A stretch of DNA of 64,000 nucleotides from Oligoflexia bacterium. GTDB taxonomy: Bacteria > Bdellovibrionota > Bdellovibrionia > JABDDW01. The notes under the pieces were generated by a model. It was not told the origin of the DNA. It saw only the letters and a program-made list of their open reading frames with translations, and made no database searches. The translations under genes were made by a program, and so were the position numbers. The stretch is taken from assembly GCA_016715815.1 (NCBI GenBank), contig JADJXN010000002.1:434001-498000 (forward strand). The letters are read 5' to 3'. Shown in pieces: positions 42,751-51,757 of the stretch (the first letter of the stretch is position 1; every line of letters starts with the position of its first letter).

Positions 42751-43350
42751 ATGAACAAAAATCATCTTTTCGTCTACGGCTCCCTAATGAAGGGGATGGT
42801 TCACCACAACAAACTAGCAGCAATGGTAAAAGAAATTAAACCTGCATCAGCACAAGGCCTACTTTATAGGTTACCTGTTGGCTACCCAGCAATGGTTGAT
42901 GGAGAGGGAACTGTAAAAGGTGAGTTATTAACATTAGATAATTATAAAGAAATTATTAAATTTATGGATGAGTTTGAAGGCTATTCAATTCAAAACCCAG
43001 AAAAAAGTCTAACAACAAGAGTAGAAAAACAAGTTTTTATTGATGATGGAAAATCCCCCATTATGGCTGATGTTTATTTACTAAACCCAGCAAAGCTTCC
43101 TAAAGACGCAAAGCTTATTGATGGCGGAGATTACAGAGCCTCTATGGCTGGCCAGACGCCACTTCCATTACAACTAACAGACTCACAAAAAAAATATATT
43201 CTAAAACTAGGTGCTAGTAGCGGCAGAGACATCGTGCCTATTAACCTAGATATCTACCGTGATCTATTAAACAAAGGCCTTATAGTTGATAAAGGGCGAA
43301 GACTTGCTCTTACCAATTTGGGTTCAGAAGTTTTTAGATTTTTAGCTTAA
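42751..43350 (+). CDS. gamma-glutamylcyclotransferase-like protein with C-terminal winged-helix-like part
   Basis: Residues 1-130 match the GGCT fold: LFVYGSLMKGMVHHNKL (substrate-binding YGSL) and FMDEFEGYSIQNPE with the catalytic-type Glu, as in proteins that cut gamma-glutamyl groups with cyclisation to 5-oxoproline. Residues about 140-199 (DSQKKYILKLGASSGRDIVPINLDIYRDLLNKGLI...LTNLGSEVFRFL) are an extra domain resembling a winged helix. This is unusual for the family. The gene precedes trmL by 6 bases, in the same direction. Confidence 0.75.
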   Translation: MNKNHLFVYGSLMKGMVHHNKLAAMVKEIKPASAQGLLYRLPVGYPAMVDGEGTVKGELLTLDNYKEIIKFMDEFEGYSIQNPEKSLTTRVEKQVFIDDGKSPIMADVYLLNPAKLPKDAKLIDGGDYRASMAGQTPLPLQLTDSQKKYILKLGASSGRDIVPINLDIYRDLLNKGLIVDKGRRLALTNLGSEVFRFLA

Positions 43351-43356
43351 AAATTC

Positions 43357-43848
43357 ATGCAGCCAAATTTTAATGTAGTCCTTGTTGAGCCTGAAATTCC
43401 AAATAACACAGGAAGCATTGGGCGTACTTGTGTTTGCACAAACTCAAGCCTTCATTTGGTGGGAAAGCTTGGCTTTGACATAAGTGACGCTGCAGTTCGA
43501 CGCGCGGGCCTTGATTATTGGGAAAAACTTAACCTAAAGGTGCATGAAAATTTTGAGAGTCTGAGACAAAATATTAAAAACCCATCTAGAGTTTTTTACT
43601 TTTCAAAAAAGGCGGAACATAGTCTTTATGACGTAGGTTTTAAATTAGGCGACTGGTTTATTTTTGGAAAAGAAACAAAGGGGCTACCACCTGCTATTTT
43701 AGAGAGCGTAAATTCAGAGCAAATTTTAAAAATCCCTCAATGGGGCCCGGTTAGAAGCCTAAATTTATCAAATGCAGTTTCAATAGTGCTATATGAGGCC
43801 GCGCGTCAGACGCTTGTCTCTTCTCATTCTTCACAACTAGCACTATAA
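43357..43848 (+). CDS. trmL: tRNA (cytidine/uridine-34) 2'-O-methyltransferase
   Basis: A 163-residue SpoU-family enzyme: NVVLVEPEIPNNTGSIGRTC, the knot motif FGKETKGLPP and IPQWGPVRSLNLSNAVSIVLYEAARQ. TrmL (YibK) methylates the wobble ribose of two tRNA-Leu species in E. coli, as a dimer without a separate RNA-binding domain. The length is right for TrmL. It is 20 bases before secA and probably shares its transcript. Confidence 0.93.
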   Translation: MQPNFNVVLVEPEIPNNTGSIGRTCVCTNSSLHLVGKLGFDISDAAVRRAGLDYWEKLNLKVHENFESLRQNIKNPSRVFYFSKKAEHSLYDVGFKLGDWFIFGKETKGLPPAILESVNSEQILKIPQWGPVRSLNLSNAVSIVLYEAARQTLVSSHSSQLAL

Positions 43849-43868
43849 TTCTAAGCTTTGGAGAAGAG

Positions 43869-46505
43869 ATGATTACAACAGTCCTTACAAAAATTTTTGG
43901 TACACGAAATGAGCGTGTTGTTAAAAGTTTTTATCCCCTGGTAGAAAAAATAAATTCTCTTGAGCCAACAATTCAAACTCTTTCAGATGAAGCTTTAAAG
44001 GCAAAAACTCAAGAATTTAAACAGCGCCTTCAAAAAGGTGAAACGCTGGAGCAAATTTTACCAGAGGCATTTGCTGTTTGCCGTGAGGCGGGCAAAAGAG
44101 TTTTAAATATGCGCCACTTTGATGTGCAGCTTGTGGGCGGAATGGTTTTAAATAATGGCTCCATTGCAGAGATGAAAACCGGTGAAGGCAAAACCCTTGT
44201 AGCAACATTGGCAGTTTATTTAAATGCTCTTACAGGTAAGGGCGTGCATGTTGTAACAGTTAACGATTATTTAGCAAAGCGTGACTCAGAATGGATGGGA
44301 AAGCTTTATAAGTGGCTTGGTTTAAGTGTGGGTTGCATTGTTCATGGCTTAAGTGATGAAGAGCGTAAACATGAGTATGGTTGTGATATCACTTACGGCA
44401 CTAACAACGAATTTGGTTTTGATTATTTGCGCGATAACATGAAGTTTGATTTGGACCAATACGTTCAGCGTGAATTTAATTTTGCCATTGTGGATGAGGT
44501 GGATTCTATCTTGGTTGATGAAGCAAGAACTCCGCTCATTATCTCGGGCCCCTCAGAAGATAGCACAGATAAATATTATACCGTTAATGCCATTATTCCG
44601 CGCCTAAAGATGGACGTGCATTTTAAAATAGAAGAAAAAACTAAAACTGCCTCGCTTACTGAAGAAGGAAATACAGAGGTAGAAAAACTTTTGGGAGTTG
44701 ATAACCTTTATGACCCTCAACATATTGAGCTTTTACATCATGTTTACCAAGGACTTAAAGCCCATCATTTATACAAACGCGATGTAGACTACATGGTTAA
44801 AGATGACGAAGTTATTATTGTTGATGAGTTTACGGGGCGTCTCATGCCAGGGCGTCGCTGGAGCGATGGTTTACACCAAGCTGTAGAGGCCAAAGAGGGT
44901 GTCACAGTTGCCAGCGAAAACCAAACACTTGCAACAGTAACATTTCAAAACTTTTTTAGAATGTATGACAAACTCTCTGGCATGACAGGAACCGCTGATA
45001 CAGAAGCGGCTGAGTTTAAAAAGATCTATAATTTAGATGTTATTGTTATTCCTACAAATAAGCCTATGCTAAGGAAAGATCATGATGACGTGATCTATAA
45101 AAATGAAAAGGCAAAATATAATGCCATCATTGAAGATGTTAAAGAAAGTAACCAAAAAGGTCAGCCTGTTTTAGTGGGTACTGTGAGCATTGAAAAATCT
45201 GAAGTTATATCTTCTGCAATGAAAAGAGCCGGGATTAAACATACGGTGCTAAATGCCAAACACCATGAGAAAGAAGCCGAGATTGTGGCTCAAGCGGGCA
45301 GAAAAGGTGCTGTCACTATTGCCACAAACATGGCCGGCCGTGGAACAGACATCATGCTTGGCGGAAATCCGGAGTTTATGGCTAGAGCTGAAGCAAAAGG
45401 CGAAGAATCTGGTGAGGTTTATGAAAAAGCATTGGTTAAATTTAGACAGCAGTGCCTAAAAGAGCGCGAAGAAGTGATTGCGGCAGGAGGATTAAAAATT
45501 ATAGGAACCGAACGCCATGAGAGTAGACGTATAGACAATCAGCTTCGTGGTCGCTCTGGCCGACAAGGAGACCCAGGTGCCTCAAGGTTTTATTTATCAC
45601 TAGAAGATAATCTGCTAAGAATTTTTAATGGTGAGCGCGTTCAAAAAATTATGAACATGCTTAACATCCCTGAAGATGAAGCTATTGTTTCAAAAATGGT
45701 TACAAACTCTGTAGAAGGAGCTCAGAAAAAAGTTGAAGGTCATAACTTTGATATTCGTAAACATTTACTAGAGTATGACAATGTTATGAACATTCAACGT
45801 GAGGCTATTTATGGCCTTCGTCGCCAAGTTTTGGAGGGTGATAAAATTTCAGAAATAATTAAACAAATGCTCATTGAAATTGTTGATGAGGGTCTGGCGC
45901 TTTTTGCAAGTGATAAAATTAAAAATGCAGAGTGGGATTTGCCCGCTTTAGAAAATTATCTTCTCCAGCATTTAAATATACAATTTAGTGTAAAAGAAGA
46001 AGTGGGGGATAACTTACGTTATGACCAAATAAGGGCAAAACTTGAAGAAAAAGCAAATGCAGCTTATAAAATGCGAGCTGAAGAGTTAGGGCAAGTTTTT
46101 AAAGAAGTACAAAAAATGATTTTACTTCAAAGCATTGATACCCGTTGGAAAGAGCATCTATTAAGCATGGATCACCTTAAAGAGGGAATTAACCTTCGTG
46201 CATGGGGGCAAAAAGACCCTCTTATTGAGTATAAAAAAGAAGCTTTTAGTTTATTTAGCCAAATGGATGCCACTATTAAGTTTGAAACCTTAGAGCGTTT
46301 AATGAAAATTCAAATTGTTCAAGAAAACCAAGTTGAACAAATGACCAAGCAAGCGCCAAAGCAGCCGATGACTTTTTCAAGGGGTGAAGAACCACAAGAA
46401 GCAAAGCCCGTAGTGCGTGATGTGCCAAAAGTAGGGCGAAATGACCCTTGTCCATGTGGAAGCGGCAAAAAATTTAAAAAATGTCATGGGGCAAATTTAG
46501 CGTGA
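43869..46505 (+). CDS. secA: preprotein translocase ATPase SecA
   Basis: The 878 residues are SecA throughout: Walker A MKTGEGKTLVATLAVYLNAL, VNDYLAKRDSEWMG, DEVDSILVDEARTPLIISGP, FFRMYDKLSGMTGTADTEAAEF, NMAGRGTDIMLGGNPE and RLRGRSGRQGDPGASRFYLSLEDNLLR. The C-terminus keeps the SecB/lipid-binding zinc motif GRNDPCPCGSGKKFKKCHG. It drives Sec-dependent export, relevant to the many signal-peptide proteins here. Its TGA overlaps the ATG of the next gene. Confidence 0.97.
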   Translation: MITTVLTKIFGTRNERVVKSFYPLVEKINSLEPTIQTLSDEALKAKTQEFKQRLQKGETLEQILPEAFAVCREAGKRVLNMRHFDVQLVGGMVLNNGSIAEMKTGEGKTLVATLAVYLNALTGKGVHVVTVNDYLAKRDSEWMGKLYKWLGLSVGCIVHGLSDEERKHEYGCDITYGTNNEFGFDYLRDNMKFDLDQYVQREFNFAIVDEVDSILVDEARTPLIISGPSEDSTDKYYTVNAIIPRLKMDVHFKIEEKTKTASLTEEGNTEVEKLLGVDNLYDPQHIELLHHVYQGLKAHHLYKRDVDYMVKDDEVIIVDEFTGRLMPGRRWSDGLHQAVEAKEGVTVASENQTLATVTFQNFFRMYDKLSGMTGTADTEAAEFKKIYNLDVIVIPTNKPMLRKDHDDVIYKNEKAKYNAIIEDVKESNQKGQPVLVGTVSIEKSEVISSAMKRAGIKHTVLNAKHHEKEAEIVAQAGRKGAVTIATNMAGRGTDIMLGGNPEFMARAEAKGEESGEVYEKALVKFRQQCLKEREEVIAAGGLKIIGTERHESRRIDNQLRGRSGRQGDPGASRFYLSLEDNLLRIFNGERVQKIMNMLNIPEDEAIVSKMVTNSVEGAQKKVEGHNFDIRKHLLEYDNVMNIQREAIYGLRRQVLEGDKISEIIKQMLIEIVDEGLALFASDKIKNAEWDLPALENYLLQHLNIQFSVKEEVGDNLRYDQIRAKLEEKANAAYKMRAEELGQVFKEVQKMILLQSIDTRWKEHLLSMDHLKEGINLRAWGQKDPLIEYKKEAFSLFSQMDATIKFETLERLMKIQIVQENQVEQMTKQAPKQPMTFSRGEEPQEAKPVVRDVPKVGRNDPCPCGSGKKFKKCHGANLA

Positions 46506-46936
46506 TGAGAACATTAAAATTAGTGCCTATTATTTTTTTAATTTTATTTACGGGCTCGGCCACCTTTGGCGATGAGTGGGATAAAATTGAGGCCAGTCTA
46601 AAAAGCTATTCAATTAAAATTAACAACATTCAAGAAGAAATTAGAAACCTTGTAAATAAAAAAAATGCTATTCCTAATGATGCCTCAGGGCAGGGTTCGC
46701 GCTCAGTTATTTTAAGTGATATCAAAAAGAAATTTTCAGAGCTTAGGCAAACTCAAAAAGACATGATCCGAGAAATGGAAAGGGTACGGTTTGAATTTCC
46801 CGAAAAGGGAAACTATGTCCAGAGGCGTTACCGCCACATCAAAATTAAATCCATTGAGGAGCTTGAAAAAGATTCTTCTCTAGATGCCGAGCTCTCAAAA
46901 ACCAAAAGAAAAGCAGAGCAAAAATACCGCCAGTAG
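46505..46936 (+). CDS. small exported helical protein, unknown
   Basis: Starting at ATG 46505, overlapping the secA stop (TGATG), the 143 residues begin with a signal peptide (TLKLVPIIFLILFTGSATFG) followed by a basic and acidic helical chain (DKIEASLKSYSIKINNIQEEIRNLVNKK, FSELRQTQKDMIREMERVRFEF) likely to be coiled coil. I recognise no family. In-frame coding continues upstream into secA, but the signal peptide and overlap fix this start. It probably shares the secA transcript. Confidence 0.6.
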   Translation: MRTLKLVPIIFLILFTGSATFGDEWDKIEASLKSYSIKINNIQEEIRNLVNKKNAIPNDASGQGSRSVILSDIKKKFSELRQTQKDMIREMERVRFEFPEKGNYVQRRYRHIKIKSIEELEKDSSLDAELSKTKRKAEQKYRQ

Positions 46937-46963
46937 TATGCGTTTGAAAAGCCCCACTAGGAC

Positions 46964-47338
46964 TTATTCTTTTTTGTAAGCTTCGTTTAATTTTTTATTT
47001 ATTTGGTTTTTCTTTTTTCTGAGGGCGTCTTTTTTAAGGGCAGATTTTTTTAAATCCTCTAGGCGCTCTTGTTCTTCGGTGTCATAGCCAAACTCTGTGA
47101 CTTTGCCATTTGCAAATTTAACGAATTTAAAAGTTTCAATTTTTTCATCATCCCCTGTGTAGTAGGTATAACTCCACTTTTCAATTCCGGTGGCTCTTTC
47201 AGTTCTTTTGGGGCTCCCAATAAGACTTAAAACATCATCTTTATCCATGCCGGTTTTAATTTTTTCAAAATTATCAATTTGAGTTGTGGCGCAACCAAAG
47301 GAAAATAAAACCACTAATAAAAAAATAAATACCTTCAT
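46964..47338 (-). CDS. BamE/SmpA-OmlA-type lipoprotein
   Basis: Signal MKVFIFLLVVLFSFGC with lipidated Cys 16, then the BamE-like core KIKTGMDKDDVLSLIGSPKRTERATGIEKWSYTYYTGDD. BamE helps the outer-membrane protein assembly complex. The C-terminal third is Lys/Glu-rich and helical, unlike E. coli BamE, so the protein may have another envelope role; SmpA_OmlA-type domains occur in several lipoproteins. It lies downstream of gmhA in the same direction, 11 bases away. Confidence 0.75.
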   Translation of the reverse strand: MKVFIFLLVVLFSFGCATTQIDNFEKIKTGMDKDDVLSLIGSPKRTERATGIEKWSYTYYTGDDEKIETFKFVKFANGKVTEFGYDTEEQERLEDLKKSALKKDALRKKKNQINKKLNEAYKKE

Positions 47339-47348
47339 TTAAAAAACC

Positions 47349-47939
47349 TCACTTATAAAGCTCTGGCATTAAAACTCTTTCTACGGTTTCAATAACTGTG
47401 TGGAGAAGTTTAATGTGTATTTCTTGAATGCGGTCACTTGTCTGGGCGGGTACAATAATGTTGTGGTCACATAAATTTTTTAATTGACCGCCATCGCGCC
47501 CCAACATAGCAATGGTTTTAACTTTTTTACTTTTTGCAGCTTCAACAGCTAAAATTTGATTTTTAGAATTCCCACTAGTGGAGAGTAAAATTAAAGCATC
47601 TCCTGGGCGGGCCAGTGCTTCAACTTGGCGCTCAAAAATATGCTCAAAACCAAAATCATTACTAACACAAGTTACATGACTGGCATCGCCTAAAGCAAGA
47701 GCTCCTAAAGGCTTTCTATCTTTGCGGTAGCGGCCCGTTAGTTCTTCAGCAAAGTGCATAGCATCACAGTGTGAACCACCATTGCCGCAGCTAAACACCA
47801 CGCCGCCATTTTGATAAGTTTCAACAAGCATTTGAGTAAAGCGTTCAAGCTTATTAAAAACATCAGGACTTTTAGTAAAAGCGTCTATTGTTTCTTGGGC
47901 TTGTTTTAAAGAGCTTTTCCATATCTCAACACTTGTCAT
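47349..47939 (-). CDS. gmhA: phosphoheptose (sedoheptulose 7-phosphate) isomerase
   Basis: A SIS-domain protein with FSCGNGGSHCDAMHFAEELTGRYRKDRKPL, LALGDASHVTCVSNDFGF, LILLSTSGNSKNQI and the C-terminal DRIQEIHIKLLHTVIETVE, all matching GmhA. It turns sedoheptulose 7-phosphate into D-glycero-D-manno-heptose 7-phosphate, the first step to the heptose of lipopolysaccharide. Of two nearby ATG codons I choose 47939, 8 bases after AGGA, over 47948. This gene is firm support for a Gram-negative outer membrane. Upstream is a terminator for the operon coming from the right. Confidence 0.93.
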   Translation of the reverse strand: MTSVEIWKSSLKQAQETIDAFTKSPDVFNKLERFTQMLVETYQNGGVVFSCGNGGSHCDAMHFAEELTGRYRKDRKPLGALALGDASHVTCVSNDFGFEHIFERQVEALARPGDALILLSTSGNSKNQILAVEAAKSKKVKTIAMLGRDGGQLKNLCDHNIIVPAQTSDRIQEIHIKLLHTVIETVERVLMPELYK

Positions 47940-47976
47940 GGCACACATCCTATCAATAAATAAAACTTATAATAAA

Positions 47977-48011
47977 GAAAAAAATGAGGGCCGCTTTTTC
48001 AAGCAGCCCTC
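47977..48011 (-). terminator. strong rho-independent terminator after the 1232-residue lipoprotein
   Basis: On the minus strand GAGGGCTGCTT, loop GAAA, AAGCGGCCCTC form an 11-bp stem with one U-G pair (47986-48011), followed by seven or more T. It ends the two-gene operon at 48059-52913. Confidence 0.88.
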
Positions 48012-48058
48012 GGTGTTTTCCATCTTTCTTTTTGGGAAGTAAGAATGGAAATATTATG

Positions 48059-51000
48059 TTAGGGAACCGTATAAACGCCAGGATATGTGGTAACAAATCC
48101 AGCGGCCGGTTTTTGTACGTCTTGTACGCTGGGTGATAGATGATCTGTTGGGTTTACATCAACATCTAATTTTAAAGATTTAGCGACAATTTTTCTAAGA
48201 TCAGGAATTAAAATGGAGCTCTCTTCTAACTGTAAACCCTTTGACTTAATTAGTTTAATAAATGCTGTGTAGTCTTTTCTGCCTCTAAAGCTAACAGCCC
48301 ACTCATAATTTTTAATATCAGTAGAAACAAGTAAAGCGTTGGAGTCGCCAGGATCGGGAGTAAAGAAAAACATAGTTTCTGGTAAAATTATAGGTGCTTT
48401 TTCAAGTTCACCAGAGCAAATCATAATACCTTTTGTTAAAAGGTTTGATTTTACAAATGCATTAGCATTTATTTTTACTCTCTCAAGAAGCTTGGCTCTA
48501 GCAATGTAATCTGGGTTAAGCCTAATAATAGAGCAGCGCTCAAATTCATTTATGCCTAGTTTAAAATGAGCCTCTTCACCGCTTAATGAAGTACCAGCGC
48601 CTACGTCAGAAGATTTTCCATAGCCTGCATCATATGCTCTGCTGTCGCTGTGAAAGGTTGAGCCAAAACCAGCGGCTATATTAGATAAAAAGTGGATCGC
48701 CTTATAAGGGAAAAGAGTTCCTACTGGTGCAAAAGACCACGCCATGGATAGATTATTGCTTTCTCCAACACCATATCCGTAGCTTACTCTGAAGCTAGAA
48801 TTAACACCTAAGCGTAAAACATAACCACGAACAAAGGCATGCCTTACTTTATTAAAGACTCTGATTTTTTGGTCTAATAAGAACACACTCTCTGAGGAAT
48901 TATTAGAGGTCCCGTCTTTTTCCATAATATGTTTAATACATGCTGTAAACAGTGCTCCATAAGAGTTATCCAAAACTTTATTATCAAGGTAGTGGTTAAA
49001 CCAAAAGTTACAAAGTCTGGCCGCAAAATCTTTTGAAAGGCCGGGTGACTTTACAATATTAGTCTGTTCAACTTTGGGTAGCAGAGATCTTATTTCTTGC
49101 TCAGTAACATGGTACTTTTTGTTTTGGTAAAGATTATTATACTCTCCCAAAATGGTATTTGCAGAATTAAGAAGTTTAATAAAATTATTTTTTGATCCGC
49201 TTGAACCAAGTGTAGAGTTTAGCTTTTTTAGGTTTGGGTAAAAGTTATTAACAATTTCGTTTTCATTGTTTAGCGTAATAAACTCTGTATTTGCAAATTC
49301 TGCAAACTTATCTAGCTTGGCTCTACTTTTAGCATCGGCTTTATATTCGCTCAAAAGTTTAATCTCCTCTTGTTCAAGATCTTTTACAGTTGTAGGTGTG
49401 TAGCCCTCAACACGCATTCTAAGTAAAAACTCATTTATGTTTTTACTAGAGTTAATTTTTAGGTCTTCTCGAAATTTGGGGTCGTTTAATAGGGCCTTAA
49501 TCCTTGGGTCATTCCTATAATTAAGGTTTCTATCATCAAGAGGGATGAGGTCATCAAAAACTTTGCTTTTTTCTACTTCATTAGCATTAACGATCTCCTC
49601 ATCTTCATCAGTGTTGTCAGCAGTCTGATCGGTAAAAAGCTCATCCATATCATCTGTTGGGCGTAGCGGCCCCTCACCTTTATTAACAGTGGGGCTAAAA
49701 ATTCCAACAAAGGTTCTGGGCTCATAACCGGATTCTATATCAATGAGCTCATCTAAATTTGTTGGCAGTTTTTTTCTATCAAGGTTTTTAATATTATAAC
49801 CTTTTAGGAAGCCTTGAGTGAAAGTAAGTTTTGAGTAATCAATAGGGTGAAACTCAACATATACAAGATTTCTAATTTTCATTTGGCGAACATCGTCAAC
49901 ACGCATTCTAATAGGTTCGTTGATTTGGCCATTTCTTAAAATAACAATTTTTTTGAGCGTACTTATATGTCTGCGGCCAAAAATATTAGCCTCAAGGCCA
50001 ACCTTTAATAAATAATAACCATCTCTTAAACCGCTTGCAGACTCAATACCATCAAGCGGGTTAGAATAAGTTAATAAGTATGGGGCAAGGTTTATTATAA
50101 AGGATTTGTAAGGTGTAATTTGAGTGAGCGACTTATCAATTTTGTATTCAGTATTTTCGTTAATGGCAAAAACATATTTGCCCATTAATAATTGTGGTTT
50201 TAATAAAAGATTTAGCTTTTCAAATCTTTCTACTTTTGAAAGGCCATCGGGATTTCTTAAATCAATTCCGATAGGGAAATCAGAATTTCTTTGGTCTACT
50301 CCTAAGGCGAAACCCAGCTTTGCCCAGGGATTAATTTTTAATGTAAAGGTTTGTGTAAAGCCATTTTTATGAGAGATGGTAATGGTTCTATTAATATAGC
50401 GTGGCGGGGCAAAGGTTTTAAAATCTAAAACATCATCCCAAGCCAAAATGCCGTCTTGGTTGGTTGTTTTATTTTCAGACTGACCATTTACTTTTCTAAT
50501 TGTAAAAACAGTGCTTCTTACTATTTCGCCATTTTCAAGGGGGTTTTTAACTGTTGTTTCTATTAAAATGTGCATCTTACGTCTTGTGGGGGTTTCATGA
50601 CCCACATCAACGTTTGATAATCTAAATTGAAAGTAAGAAAATTCAAAAGGTGCTAGAGGAAAAATTCCTGAAACGGGGTTTGATTCATCTGGCCTAATAG
50701 AATCTCTTAAATATTCTGCAATACTAAATGTTGAATCAAGGCGAGGGTTGTTGTTCTCAGGCGTTACGCCCACAAAGCCGCCAAGGGTTTTATAACTTCC
50801 AATCATGAATACGCCTTCAAAAGGTGCTAAGCCCTCAGGGCCATCAATAGGGGTCACTTTAAGCACAAGCTCGAGTTGCCCCATGGCACTCTTCCAAGTT
50901 TGGGTAAGTGGCAAGTCTGCTCTGAATCTTTCGCCAACCATTTGAAGGGGCTTTTCAGTGTTAGATTCTCCAAGAATGACCCTGTTCTTTGTAGTCCCTT

Positions 51001-51757
51001 CTTTAACAACTGCTACTAAAAAGGCTTGCACCATAAAGCGGCCATTTGTAATGGGGGTTGAAACAATAGAGCCAGTGGCATCCTTTAATAACATGTGGGG
51101 AACCATGTCTACTTTAAGTACAGCATTGTTTTTAGAAAGGGCTCCTGCGGCACCCAGGTTTGACATGCCTATAATCATGCCGTCTATCCATAAGCGTCTT
51201 TGTTGCGAAAGTCCTGCTAGGGATAATTGCACCTCTGATTCATTCACAATTTGCGACGGATCTAGCTTTTTAAAATTTAAATCCACAACTTCTTTTTCTA
51301 CAGAGGATTTAGTTCTATCTTTCCATGGATTTATGGCTAAAGAAATTTTTCTTTGGCCTGAGTGCATACCATCGGCGCGCAAAAACCTTGTCAGTGGTAG
51401 ATATTTAGCATCTGCTACATAATTGTATTTAATAGTTTCATTCCAATTTAGGCAGCCATCAGCGCTTGATCTGCGTTTATCTAAAAGATTTCCATTTGCA
51501 TCTAAAATTAAAAATTGATGGCCTGCAATTTTATCCTGCGTGTTTTGGTCTTTTATGCAAACTTTAAAATTATAGTTTTTAGCATTTGGAAATTTCCATT
51601 CCCCTGTATCTATAATTTGCCCCTCACTTGTCACTTCTTCTAAATAAAATGTAGCGCTATTTTCTTTTGTTAAATTTGAGGCTCTTTGGGTTGGTTTAAA
51701 ACAAGAGGTGACAAATAAAGCTAATATTAAAAAGGAGACATGCTTAAAGGACATCAT
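48059..51757 (-). CDS. very large lipoprotein with repeated Ig-like segments, unknown
   Basis: A 1232-residue lipoprotein (FLILALFVTSC, Cys 19). The N-terminal half contains at least two related beta-rich segments: residues about 63-145 and 397-480 share an order including a short DG.L.W element, a PxxxxRxI stretch and a NPW end (SLAINPW, TLKINPW). The C-terminal third (from about residue 780) is more helical and polar, with DNPK-rich linker sequence at about 725-770. It overlaps the upstream barrel protein by 14 bases, so the two are probably made together and act at the outer membrane. I recognise no family; a Cys-containing C-terminus suggests disulfides. Confidence 0.65.
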   Translation of the reverse strand: MMSFKHVSFLILALFVTSCFKPTQRASNLTKENSATFYLEEVTSEGQIIDTGEWKFPNAKNYNFKVCIKDQNTQDKIAGHQFLILDANGNLLDKRRSSADGCLNWNETIKYNYVADAKYLPLTRFLRADGMHSGQRKISLAINPWKDRTKSSVEKEVVDLNFKKLDPSQIVNESEVQLSLAGLSQQRRLWIDGMIIGMSNLGAAGALSKNNAVLKVDMVPHMLLKDATGSIVSTPITNGRFMVQAFLVAVVKEGTTKNRVILGESNTEKPLQMVGERFRADLPLTQTWKSAMGQLELVLKVTPIDGPEGLAPFEGVFMIGSYKTLGGFVGVTPENNNPRLDSTFSIAEYLRDSIRPDESNPVSGIFPLAPFEFSYFQFRLSNVDVGHETPTRRKMHILIETTVKNPLENGEIVRSTVFTIRKVNGQSENKTTNQDGILAWDDVLDFKTFAPPRYINRTITISHKNGFTQTFTLKINPWAKLGFALGVDQRNSDFPIGIDLRNPDGLSKVERFEKLNLLLKPQLLMGKYVFAINENTEYKIDKSLTQITPYKSFIINLAPYLLTYSNPLDGIESASGLRDGYYLLKVGLEANIFGRRHISTLKKIVILRNGQINEPIRMRVDDVRQMKIRNLVYVEFHPIDYSKLTFTQGFLKGYNIKNLDRKKLPTNLDELIDIESGYEPRTFVGIFSPTVNKGEGPLRPTDDMDELFTDQTADNTDEDEEIVNANEVEKSKVFDDLIPLDDRNLNYRNDPRIKALLNDPKFREDLKINSSKNINEFLLRMRVEGYTPTTVKDLEQEEIKLLSEYKADAKSRAKLDKFAEFANTEFITLNNENEIVNNFYPNLKKLNSTLGSSGSKNNFIKLLNSANTILGEYNNLYQNKKYHVTEQEIRSLLPKVEQTNIVKSPGLSKDFAARLCNFWFNHYLDNKVLDNSYGALFTACIKHIMEKDGTSNNSSESVFLLDQKIRVFNKVRHAFVRGYVLRLGVNSSFRVSYGYGVGESNNLSMAWSFAPVGTLFPYKAIHFLSNIAAGFGSTFHSDSRAYDAGYGKSSDVGAGTSLSGEEAHFKLGINEFERCSIIRLNPDYIARAKLLERVKINANAFVKSNLLTKGIMICSGELEKAPIILPETMFFFTPDPGDSNALLVSTDIKNYEWAVSFRGRKDYTAFIKLIKSKGLQLEESSILIPDLRKIVAKSLKLDVDVNPTDHLSPSVQDVQKPAAGFVTTYPGVYTVP

